Source: Allorhizobium borbori (GTDB taxonomy: Bacteria > Pseudomonadota > Alphaproteobacteria > Rhizobiales > Rhizobiaceae). Taken from it: a stretch of 64,000 nucleotides of DNA. The translations under genes were made by a program, and so were the position numbers. Shown piece by piece: positions 51,300 through 59,038 of this stretch; the stretch's first letter is position 1; every line of letters starts with the position of its first letter. Where the stretch lies: positions 1-64,000 of the forward strand of contig NZ_JACIDU010000018.1 of assembly GCF_014196535.1 (NCBI RefSeq). Direction: 5' to 3'. The notes beneath the pieces are model-generated. The model was given only the letters and a program-made list of their open reading frames with translations, did no database searches and had not been told where the DNA came from.

Positions 51300-52705
51300 A
51301 GATCGTCCTTTCCAGGCACATCCAGAGCCGCTTCGAAGCGACCCCTGGTCATTTCGGCCAGCCGTGCGTTGCAGTAAAAGCCCTGGCAGCGCCCCATGCC
51401 GGCCCGTGTGCGCCTGCGCAATCCGCCGAAGTCACCGGGCGGAAGCGGGCTGTTCAATGCCGCCTCGATTTCGCGTTTCGTAACCAGTTCGCAATGGCAG
51501 ACGATCTCGCCGTGATCAGGCTTCTGCCAGTCTCGCGGTTGGGTTTCCGTCAGGTTCGGCATGCCGGGCGTGGGCGGTGAATCCGGAGCTGCTGGCAGGG
51601 ATGCGAAGGTTTCGTAGAGGCCGAGCGCATGCTGGCCAAGCCCGAGCGCGGCGGAAAGCCCTGTCGAACGGATTCCACCCAGCGTGATTGCCCTTTTCTC
51701 CGGCCGAACCGCGATACGATATGCCTTCTTCTCAGAAGCAGGGCGAAGGCCGGCATAGACGGCCGTCACGGGCATATCGGCAAGTGCGGGTATCAGACGC
51801 CCGGCGTGGTCCTTCAGCATCTCCAGCGTTGCGGTTTCCACGGTGGCCCGCGTGCGGTCTTCCTGTTCCTCCGCAGTCGGGCCAACAAGAACATTGCCGA
51901 AGGCGGTGGGGCAGATCACGATTCCCTTGGTGATTTCGGTGGGTACGGGCAGCACGATCTTCGGAACATGGCGGGCGGCGGCCTTGTCCAGAACGATGAA
52001 TTGCCCCTTGCGCGGACGGATCTCGAACTCCGGCTCGAAGCCCAGACGGCTGTCCACGACATCGCCGAACAGGCCGGCTGCGTTGACGACGGCACCGGCC
52101 TTGATGATTCCCTGTGTCGTTTCCAGATGCCACTCGCCTTCGAACCGGCCTGAAAGCACCTCGCAATTGCGCAGAACCGTGGCGCCGAGCGCCATGGCCT
52201 GGGTAATGTAGGCAAGGGGCGCCGACCATGGGTCGATGACATGCTCTCCCATCACCTCGACGGCAGCCTGAAGCGTTTGTGAGAGGGCAGGGGCCAGACC
52301 TCGCGCCGTGGCGGCTGAAATGACGCGCAGCGCCGCAATGCCGTTTTCAACGCCCTGCGCGGCGATCGCCTCCAGCATTCCAGCCTGCTCCGGTGTCCAT
52401 GCGCAGACAAGGGCGCCGGTCTCCACGATGGACAGGCCGAGATCACCGCAAATGGAAAGATATTCCTCGCGACCGGCACGGACAAGCTCCAGTTCCAGAC
52501 TGCCGGCGGGTGCGTCGAAACCCGTATGCAGAATGGCACTGTTTGCCTTGGATGCGCCGGACAGGATATCGCTGCCCTTTTCCAGAAGCACGACTTTCGC
52601 TCCGGCGAGCGCAAACCTGCGGGCGGTCGCGCATCCGACCACGCCGCCGCCGATGATCGCGACATCATGGAACTCCGCTCCGCCGGGCGGGGCAATTTTA
52701 CACAT
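51296..52705 (-). CDS. GlpA-like FAD dehydrogenase with C-terminal [2Fe-2S] (BFD-like) domain
   Basis: A 469-residue flavoprotein. N-terminal DAO-type FAD fold (VAIIGGGVVGCATARRFALAG; SGASKANSAILHTGFD), a middle lobe with IVNAAGLFGD-like text (VVNAAGLFGDVVDSRL) and PTEITKGIVICPTAFGN, and a C-terminal BFD-like [2Fe-2S] domain with CHCE and CQGFYC cysteines. GlpA oxidises glycerol 3-phosphate; here a related phosphorylated alcohol made by the adjacent kinase is the likely substrate. AAGGAAA precedes the ATG at 52705. It starts 29 bases after the transferase gene. Confidence 0.82.
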   Translation of the reverse strand: MCKIAPPGGAEFHDVAIIGGGVVGCATARRFALAGAKVVLLEKGSDILSGASKANSAILHTGFDAPAGSLELELVRAGREEYLSICGDLGLSIVETGALVCAWTPEQAGMLEAIAAQGVENGIAALRVISAATARGLAPALSQTLQAAVEVMGEHVIDPWSAPLAYITQAMALGATVLRNCEVLSGRFEGEWHLETTQGIIKAGAVVNAAGLFGDVVDSRLGFEPEFEIRPRKGQFIVLDKAAARHVPKIVLPVPTEITKGIVICPTAFGNVLVGPTAEEQEDRTRATVETATLEMLKDHAGRLIPALADMPVTAVYAGLRPASEKKAYRIAVRPEKRAITLGGIRSTGLSAALGLGQHALGLYETFASLPAAPDSPPTPGMPNLTETQPRDWQKPDHGEIVCHCELVTKREIEAALNSPLPPGDFGGLRRRTRAGMGRCQGFYCNARLAEMTRGRFEAALDVPGKDDL

Positions 52706-52734
52706 CTGATTTTCCTTGTTCCGCCAGATGGCGG

Positions 52735-54402
52735 TCATATGAGAAATGTCACGCCTTCATCCGCCAGCCCGCCGCCGAGTGCGGACACTGTGCCGTCGGC
52801 GCGCCAGCAGGCGGCGCCGGTCATCTCGCCATCGTCGCCAAAGGCGATGGCGTTCATGCCACCTCCGATATGCGCGACGGCTCTGGCATCGTGCCCTCGT
52901 AAACGCATCGCTTCGACATGATGGGCGAATGCAGGCTCCAGTTCGATATGGCCGCCATCCGTCCACACGCGCGGCGCTTCGACCGCTTCCTGCAGGGACA
53001 TGCCGTGATCAATGAGGTTGACGATTGCCTGCATGGCGGAGGGAAAGATGCGCACGGCACCCGGCAGACCGAGTGCGAAGGCAGGCCGGCCCCCTTTCAG
53101 CACGATCATCGGCGCCATGCTTGTCGGCACGCGCTTGCCCGGCGCGATGGAAAGCGCCTTGCCCGGATGCGGGTCGAAATTGTGCATGTAATTGTTGGGA
53201 ATAATCCCCGTATCGGGCACCATGAAGCGCGCGCCGAACAGACCATTGATCGTATGCGTTGCCGAAACGATATTGCCGTCACGGTCGGAAACGGTCACAT
53301 GCGTGGTGTTGTGGCTTTCGTAAGCCGGTAGAGCACTGATGGCGCCGCCAACCTGCCTCAACCGCGCACGGGCTTGCGCCGCATAGGCTTTGGATGTGAA
53401 CCGGTCCACCGGAATGTCGACGAAATCGGGATCGCCGGAAGCGGCCCGACGATCCTCGAAGGCAATCCTGATGACCTCGAGAAGAAGATGGATACGCTCG
53501 GCATTGTCGAACCCCATGCCCGCCAGATCGTAGGCTTCAAGCATGTTGAGCATTTCCGTGACATGGACGCCCGAAGAGGCAGGCGGCGGCGGGCCGACAA
53601 TTTCGTGGCCCCTGTAGCTACCTGTTATCGGTGTGCGTCTGACAGGGCGATAGGCCCGCAGATCATCCATGGAAACCTTGCCTTCCGGACCTTGATCGAG
53701 AGCCAGCCTCGCGACAAGCGCAGCGCCAAGTGCGCCTCCATGCAATGCGGAGGCTCCCTGTTTTGCGATCAATCGCAGGCTTTCGGCATAATCGCCCTGA
53801 ACCAGCCTGCTGCCTGCGGAAAGCGGAGAGCCACTCGGTAGGTACAGCTTCGAAAGGACGGTATCCTGCAACATATCGGCCGCATGCTGGCCAATTGTGC
53901 CGACGAGATAGGATGACACGGCAAAGCCGTTCTCGGCATAGCGGATTGCGGGCATGAGGAGGTCGGCGAAAGGGAGCCGTCCGTGGCGCTCATGCAACAT
54001 GCACCAGCCAGCGAGGTTGCCGGGCACCGCAACGGATGCTGCGCCGAACTGGTTTCGCCGCCCGGCTGCCTCGATATAATCCGGGCCGCTGTCTGCCACG
54101 GGCGTGAACATTTCCGGCGTCGCAGCAGCCGGGGCCGACGACAGCATGTCTATAACGAAGTGTTCGCCGCTGCCGAGCCTCACGTGGGAAAGTCCGCCAC
54201 CGGCGATGCCGACCATCATCGGCTCCACCACGGTCAGCGCGAACAGGGACGCAACTGCTGCATCGATCGCATTGCCCCCGGCCGCCAGCATTTCATGACC
54301 GGCAGCCGAACCCAGCGGATGGTTCGTCACCACGACGCCGCCCGTACCGCTTGCTGGTCGCTTCCTGCATGTGAAGGGTAAAGGCATTCCGCGCGAACTC
54401 AT
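52735..54402 (-). CDS. ggt: Gamma-glutamyltransferase-like N-terminal nucleophile hydrolase
   Basis: A 555-residue GGT-family proenzyme. The autoprocessing site is readable in SHNTTHVTVSDRDGN; the new N-terminal nucleophile would be Thr366. Other family motifs: TNHPLGSAAGHEMLAAGGNAI near the N terminus, GPPPPASSGVH, and the SMAPMIVLKGG segment of the small subunit. There is no signal peptide, so the enzyme is probably cytoplasmic, like GGT-like acylases or hydrolases of imported gamma-glutamyl compounds. ATG at 54402 has GGAGAAG upstream and is preferred to ATG 54417. It is the first gene of the four-gene operon. Confidence 0.85.
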   Translation of the reverse strand: MSSRGMPLPFTCRKRPASGTGGVVVTNHPLGSAAGHEMLAAGGNAIDAAVASLFALTVVEPMMVGIAGGGLSHVRLGSGEHFVIDMLSSAPAAATPEMFTPVADSGPDYIEAAGRRNQFGAASVAVPGNLAGWCMLHERHGRLPFADLLMPAIRYAENGFAVSSYLVGTIGQHAADMLQDTVLSKLYLPSGSPLSAGSRLVQGDYAESLRLIAKQGASALHGGALGAALVARLALDQGPEGKVSMDDLRAYRPVRRTPITGSYRGHEIVGPPPPASSGVHVTEMLNMLEAYDLAGMGFDNAERIHLLLEVIRIAFEDRRAASGDPDFVDIPVDRFTSKAYAAQARARLRQVGGAISALPAYESHNTTHVTVSDRDGNIVSATHTINGLFGARFMVPDTGIIPNNYMHNFDPHPGKALSIAPGKRVPTSMAPMIVLKGGRPAFALGLPGAVRIFPSAMQAIVNLIDHGMSLQEAVEAPRVWTDGGHIELEPAFAHHVEAMRLRGHDARAVAHIGGGMNAIAFGDDGEMTGAACWRADGTVSALGGGLADEGVTFLI

Positions 54403-54417
54403 TGAAGGCTTCTCCAT

Positions 54418-54887
54418 TTGAACACATTGCCCGGAAGCGGTCGCCTTGCATGGGGGCAAGAGGCTCGGCCGTTGAATGTGCGAGTCTAGAATGACGCACG
54501 CATGGCGGAAAGGCAACAAATATGACTGATACAAGGGAAATTATAAACCGAAAACCACATTCAGTCATTTAATGTTGGTGATTTGCATTTTTTAATTGTT
54601 ATATTTGGTCAAATTGTGTGCTTTCTGCGTATTTTTTGCCCTGAGTGACCGAAAGGCGAATATTTTCGCATATTATGATTGCCATTCAAAAGCGCTGTGT
54701 TACTGAATAATGGCCATACGAGCATCAGACCGAGCATTGCGGAAGAACTCTCTGGTGTTGGGTGAACAATAATTGACCGAATAGTCAAATCGGCAATGAG
54801 GGGAAGCATTTCAGGATTTTCTGAACCGCGGGGCCGCGCTGTGGACGATCGCTGCCACCATCGCCGTGACCATGAATGGAGCAATAC
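54418..54887. promoter_or_regulatory. Divergent control region between ggt-kinase operon and TRAP operon
   Basis: This 470-bp AT-rich region holds several copies of TGAC(C/T)GA(A/T): 54523-54530 (TGACTGAT), 54559-54567 (reverse of TGACTGAAT), 54646-54653 (TGACCGAA) and a palindrome at 54774-54787. Both flanking operons start here. No gene is present. Confidence 0.6.
54774..54787. promoter_or_regulatory. Putative DeoR-type operator before the TRAP genes
   Basis: TGACCGAATAGTCA has TGAC/GTCA arms and lies 100 bases before dctP. It shares arms and the CGAAT centre with the palindrome before the DeoR gene at 57822. Confidence 0.5.
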
Positions 54888-55883
54888 ATGACCAGACCCC
54901 TATTTCGAGCCATCTTGACGGTTGCCGGTGTGGCAATGCTTTGGGCATCGCAGGCGGAAGCGCGCAACCTCAAGGTCGGGCATTTCGGTTCTCCGTCGAC
55001 CCCGTTTAACGATGGCATCGAGTTTTTTGTGAAGAAGATCGAGGACGTTTCCGGTGGTGAAATCACCGCAACAAACTTCCCCTCGGGCCAGCTCGGCAAC
55101 GAAGCGCAGCAGATCGGCGCTCTTCAGGGCGGGCTTCAGGAAATCCTGATTACGTCCTCCACCAACCTGATCAAGTACAATCCCCGTTTCCAGCTTATCG
55201 ATATACCTTTCGCCTTCGCGGACGATGCGGCGACGGACAGGGTTCTCCTCGGATCGGTCGGCCAGACCATGCTCGATGGCCTGGCAGGCTCCAACATGGT
55301 TGGCCTGACCTTTATCGACAACGGCTTCCGCGACCTGACGAATTCCAAGCATCCGATCACGAAGCTTGGGGATTTCAAGGGGTTGAGCTTCCGCGTTATC
55401 GGTGCGCCAGTGTTCATCGATACCTTCAAGGCGCTTGGCGCCAACCCGGTGCCGATGCCGTTTCCGGAAGTGTACACCGCCCTCGAGACGCACACTGTCG
55501 ATGGTCAGGACAATCCGCTCCTGACGGCACGCGACCAGAACTTCTATGAGGTTCAGAAATACCTGACCCATTCCAAGCACGCTTACTCGGCGCTTGTGTT
55601 CCTGATCAGCGAGCCATTCTGGAAGAGCCTGAACGACAAGGAGCGTCAGCAGATCAAGGAAGCCGCGGACGCCGCCGCTCTCGAAAACCGCAAGTTCATG
55701 CGTGCGGCCGTCGAGCAGGCGCGCACGTTCCTCGCTACGGAAGGAAAGATGGACGTCGTGGAATTCGCGCCGGAAGCGCTTGTTGATATTCACGCTGCCG
55801 TCGAGCCGGTTGTGAAGGGTATGGTCACCGACGCTCTTCGTCCGCTCTACGAAGAAATGCAGGCTGCGGCCAAGGCCAACTAA
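54888..55883 (+). CDS. TRAP transporter solute-binding protein, DctP family
   Basis: A 331-residue periplasmic protein with signal peptide MTRPLFRAILTVAGVAMLWASQAEA. DctP features are clear: SGGEITATNFPSGQLGNEAQ, ITSSTNLIKYNPRFQLIDIPF, FKGLSFRVIGAPVFIDTF with the conserved carboxylate-binding arginine in FRV, and PFPEVYTALETHTVDGQDN. The ligand therefore probably has a carboxylate group. The ATG at 54888 has GGAG six bases upstream. It opens the TRAP-DeoR transcription unit that is divergent from the transferase-kinase operon. Confidence 0.9.
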   Translation: MTRPLFRAILTVAGVAMLWASQAEARNLKVGHFGSPSTPFNDGIEFFVKKIEDVSGGEITATNFPSGQLGNEAQQIGALQGGLQEILITSSTNLIKYNPRFQLIDIPFAFADDAATDRVLLGSVGQTMLDGLAGSNMVGLTFIDNGFRDLTNSKHPITKLGDFKGLSFRVIGAPVFIDTFKALGANPVPMPFPEVYTALETHTVDGQDNPLLTARDQNFYEVQKYLTHSKHAYSALVFLISEPFWKSLNDKERQQIKEAADAAALENRKFMRAAVEQARTFLATEGKMDVVEFAPEALVDIHAAVEPVVKGMVTDALRPLYEEMQAAAKAN

Positions 55884-55945
55884 GGCCGGCTTCTGGGGGC
55901 GTCCGGATCCGGCGTCCCCGTTTCATTCGACACGGGAGTCATCAG

Positions 55946-56455
55946 ATGCGCGCCTTGCGCCTTTGCGAAATATTGCTGGAAGTGATCGTTGCCGCGCTGA
56001 TGCTGGCTCTGGTCGTCATGGTTTTCACCAATGTCGTCCTGCGCTTTGCGTTCAGTTCGGGGATTGTGGTGACAGAAGAACTGTCCCGCATCACCTTGAG
56101 TCTGCTTGTCTTTATCGGTTCTGTCCTTGCGCTTATACAGCATGGACACATCGCCATGACAATGATGATCGACCGCTTTTCACCCGGATTGAAGAAGGTC
56201 GCGGTACTCGCTACGGGCGCGATCATGGTCTATTGCAACTGGCTTCTGGCAGATGGGTCCTGGGTGCAGGCAAAGCTGAACTTCAGTTCCAATTATCCCC
56301 TCTCCGGTTTGCCGTCAGAGACGATTTATGTCGTCGCGGCCATTTGTGGCCTGCTCATGACTATCATTATTCTCGCAAGAATGCTGCTCATTCTCGTGGG
56401 GCGGATGCCTCCGGAGCAGTTCTTCCAGTCCGCTTCGGCCAATCTCGGGGAGTGA
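55946..56455 (+). CDS. TRAP transporter small membrane subunit, DctQ family
   Basis: A 169-residue protein with four hydrophobic helices and the DctQ wording VVMVFTNVVLRFAFSSGIVVTEELSR and GHIAMTMMIDRFSP. It pairs with the DctM protein encoded 4 bases downstream. GGGAG precedes the ATG. Confidence 0.88.
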   Translation: MRALRLCEILLEVIVAALMLALVVMVFTNVVLRFAFSSGIVVTEELSRITLSLLVFIGSVLALIQHGHIAMTMMIDRFSPGLKKVAVLATGAIMVYCNWLLADGSWVQAKLNFSSNYPLSGLPSETIYVVAAICGLLMTIIILARMLLILVGRMPPEQFFQSASANLGE

Positions 56456-56459
56456 AGCC

Positions 56460-57737
56460 TTGACCCTTATCGTCTTTCTCGGCTCGCTCATGGGCTGTAT
56501 TGCGCTCGGCGTTCCCATTGCCTGGGCATTGACGGCGTGCGGCGTCGCACTGATGTTCTATCTGGATTTCTTCAACTCCCAGATCGTCGCCCAGAACCTC
56601 ATCCTTGGCACCGACAGCTTCATCCTGCTTGCCATCCCTTTCTTCATCCTTGCCGGTGAACTGATGAACAGAGGCGGCCTGTCCCGCCGGATTATCGATG
56701 TTGCCATATCGGGTTTCGGGCACATCCGCGGCGGTCTCGGCTATGTCGGCATCTGTGCGTCGCTGCTGATGGCTTCCCTTTCCGGTTCCGCTATCGCCGA
56801 CAGTGCGGCGCTCGCTGCAATCCTGCTGCCGATGATGAAGCAAAGTGGTTATCCGGCCGGTTCTTCCGGTGGTCTCCTCGCCGCAGGTGGCATCATCGCG
56901 CCTATCGTGCCGCCATCGATTGCGCTTGTGGTGTTCGGCGCGGTCGCAAACATATCGATCAGCGGCCTGTTCATCGCTTCGATCGTTCCCGGCCTGCTGA
57001 TGGGGCTTTCCCTTGTGGTGACCTGGTATTTCGTTTCCCGGGGCGGCGACTACAAGCGTCTTGAAAAAAAGCCGCGTGCCGAAACCATGGCGTCGCTGTG
57101 GCGGGCAATCCCGGCGCTTTTTCTGCCTTTCGTGGTGATTGGCGGTCTGAAGGTCGGCATTTTCACGCCGACGGAAGCGGCTGTCATCGCGGCGGTTTAT
57201 GCAGCCGCAGTCGGCGCGTTCGTCTATCGTGAACTGGATATGAAAGGCTTTTACGAGGCGCTTGTCGCGTCCGGCAAAACCTCGGCCGTGGTCATGTTCC
57301 TCGTGGGAACATCGATGGTGTCTGCCTGGCTGATCACCGTCGCCAATCTTCCCACCCAGATCGTTTCCTTTCTGTCGCCCTTCATGGATAGTCCGCGCAT
57401 GCTGGTGTTCATGATCATCATGCTGTCGCTGCTTCTGGGTACGGCACTCGATTTCACACCCCTCATGCTGATCCTGATGCCGATCATGATTCCCATCTGC
57501 AAGAAGGCCGGCATCGACCTGACCTATTTCGGCGTCGTTTTTACCATTTCTGGCGCGCTGGGAATGCTGACCCCGCCTGTTGGCAACGTGCTGAATGTGG
57601 TTGCGGGCGTCGGCAAGGTTGGACTGGACAAGATCACCTGGGGGGTCATGCCGTTCCTTCTTGCGCAAACGATCGTTCTGCTGCTGCTCGTCGCGTTCCC
57701 GGAAATTGTGACCGTGCCGCTTTCGTTGATGCGATAA
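56460..57737 (+). CDS. TRAP transporter large membrane subunit, DctM family
   Basis: A 425-residue sodium-coupled permease with 11-12 helices. Family motifs: FILAGELMNRGGLSRRIIDVA, ASLSGSAIADSAALAAILLP, GGIIAPIVPPSIALVVFG and the late helices with LTPPVGNVLNVVAGVG. It starts with TTG at 56460, four bases after the DctQ stop, preceded by GGGGAGTG. A terminator hairpin follows the gene, before the DeoR gene. Confidence 0.92.
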   Translation: MTLIVFLGSLMGCIALGVPIAWALTACGVALMFYLDFFNSQIVAQNLILGTDSFILLAIPFFILAGELMNRGGLSRRIIDVAISGFGHIRGGLGYVGICASLLMASLSGSAIADSAALAAILLPMMKQSGYPAGSSGGLLAAGGIIAPIVPPSIALVVFGAVANISISGLFIASIVPGLLMGLSLVVTWYFVSRGGDYKRLEKKPRAETMASLWRAIPALFLPFVVIGGLKVGIFTPTEAAVIAAVYAAAVGAFVYRELDMKGFYEALVASGKTSAVVMFLVGTSMVSAWLITVANLPTQIVSFLSPFMDSPRMLVFMIIMLSLLLGTALDFTPLMLILMPIMIPICKKAGIDLTYFGVVFTISGALGMLTPPVGNVLNVVAGVGKVGLDKITWGVMPFLLAQTIVLLLLVAFPEIVTVPLSLMR

Positions 57738-57749
57738 ACGCATGTGACG

Positions 57750-57783
57750 GTCCGCCCCGGTTATGGAAAAAGCCGGGGCGGAC
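57750..57783 (+). terminator. Rho-independent terminator after dctM
   Basis: GTCCGCCCCGG at 57750-57760 pairs perfectly with 57773-57783 and is followed by TGTCTTTCG. It lies 12 bases past the dctM stop and separates the TRAP genes from the DeoR gene. Confidence 0.8.
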
Positions 57784-57821
57784 TGTCTTTCGATGGAACT
57801 CTTGTTGCTCGGAACGCAGGT

Positions 57822-57837
57822 TGACTGAATTCGGTCA
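57822..57837. promoter_or_regulatory. Putative DeoR operator in front of its own gene
   Basis: TGACTGAATTCGGTCA is a 16-base near-perfect palindrome (one C/T asymmetry), 39 bases before the DeoR start. It matches the half-sites in the 54418-54887 region, suggesting autoregulation and a shared regulon. Confidence 0.55.
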
Positions 57838-57876
57838 TATCGTTAGCTATCTCTTGATAAACCTGAAAGCGAGCGA

Positions 57877-58650
57877 ATGCGCCCGAACGAACGCCGTCTG
57901 GAAATTCTTGCGCTGGTCAATCGCCTTGGTCTGGCAACTGTCGAGGATCTGTCCGAGAAACTGGATGTATCCAGGGAAACTGTCCGTCGCGACCTGACGG
58001 CGCTCGAGGCTGCGGGGACCATCCGCAAATATCACGGCGGCGCTCGGGCATTGGACAACAGATCCGTTCCGGATGACGTTGAAAGCCCGTTCGATCAGCG
58101 CATGACCCACAATATGGACGGTAAGCGGGCGATCGCGGATGCGGCGAGCCAGCTTTTTCAGCGCGGAGATACCATCTTTATCGATACGGGCAGTACAACG
58201 CTGGCCGTTGCCGAAAGTCTTTCGCACATTCCCTCTCTTCTGGTCATTACCAACTCGCCGAAAATTGCCGCTATCATCGCCGGAAACGGCAGCAGCAAGG
58301 TGTTCCTGATTGGCGGCGCTTATGGCGTGGAACCGGCAGAAAGCCTCGGACCGCTGGCACTCGAACAGATAGCCAAGTTTCGTGCCCAGCACGCTATCCT
58401 CACCGTAGGCGCCATCGATGCGGCGGGGGTCATGAACTTTGATCTGCAGGAGGCGGAGGTTGCCCGGGCCATCATAGACCGCGTGGAGACGGTCACGGTG
58501 GTTGCAGATCATACGAAGTTTGGCCGGCGTGCCGTCTTTGAGGTCGCTCCGCTTTCCCGGATTTCGCGTATCGTCACGGACAGCGTGCCCACCAGAGAAA
58601 TCAGCAGCGCCATTGAGGCTGCTGGCGCTTCGCTGATCATAGCAAAGTGA
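57877..58650 (+). CDS. DeoR-family repressor (GlpR-like)
   Basis: A 257-residue DeoR regulator: helix-turn-helix ATVEDLSEKLDVSRETVRRDL (residues about 19-39), then the ribose-5-phosphate-isomerase-like effector domain (FIDTGSTTLAVAESL; ITNSPKIAAIIAG; VVADHTKFGRRAVFEV). DeoR proteins are usually released by a phosphorylated sugar or polyol, which suits a regulon containing a kinase. It follows the TRAP genes behind a terminator and has its own palindromic operator. The ATG at 57877 has GAAAGCGAG upstream. Confidence 0.88.
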   Translation: MRPNERRLEILALVNRLGLATVEDLSEKLDVSRETVRRDLTALEAAGTIRKYHGGARALDNRSVPDDVESPFDQRMTHNMDGKRAIADAASQLFQRGDTIFIDTGSTTLAVAESLSHIPSLLVITNSPKIAAIIAGNGSSKVFLIGGAYGVEPAESLGPLALEQIAKFRAQHAILTVGAIDAAGVMNFDLQEAEVARAIIDRVETVTVVADHTKFGRRAVFEVAPLSRISRIVTDSVPTREISSAIEAAGASLIIAK

Positions 58651-59038
58651 AATCCTGAGCCCGCGCCCGTCTTCAGACACGCCCGCGCGAGCTCCATCGC
58701 ATCGATGGGAAACCTTCGGCGTATCTGCTCCCAGGTCAGAAGATTGAAGTCGCTCCCTGCGGCTGCGTTATCAAAGACCGATGACAATGGCCAGGCGCGC
58801 GAAGCCTGGTCGGTTCGGGTCGCGGGGGGCTTTGCCTTGATCGGGAAGGTCGTTGTGCAGTCCGCAACAGTCGTGGACCTTGCTATTTTCTTTCATTGTG
58901 CATCGCAACACGCGAAGACGTCCAGAAGACGTTACTAGAAATTGCGTTGCTAATTCATAATCGATTAACCAAGGGATGTTCTTCTTCAATCAGGTTTGGT
59001 TTTGCGTCCGTTCAAGTCTGTGTTCGAGGAGAAGAACG
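58651..59038. other. 388-bp region upstream of the second autotransporter
   Basis: No gene is recognised. The last 100 bases are AT-rich (ATTGCGTTGCTAATTCATAATCGATTAACC region at about 58936-58970) and probably carry the autotransporter promoter. A GAGGAGAAG ribosome site at 59026-59034 serves the ATG at 59039. Confidence 0.5.

Noticed and set aside
58509-58787. A minus-strand frame of 92 codons with a protein-like beginning (containing LTWEQIRRRFPIDAMELARA)
   Set aside because: Most of it is antisense to the end of the DeoR gene and it has no clear ribosome site. A gene fragment cannot be excluded, but the support is too weak to list.
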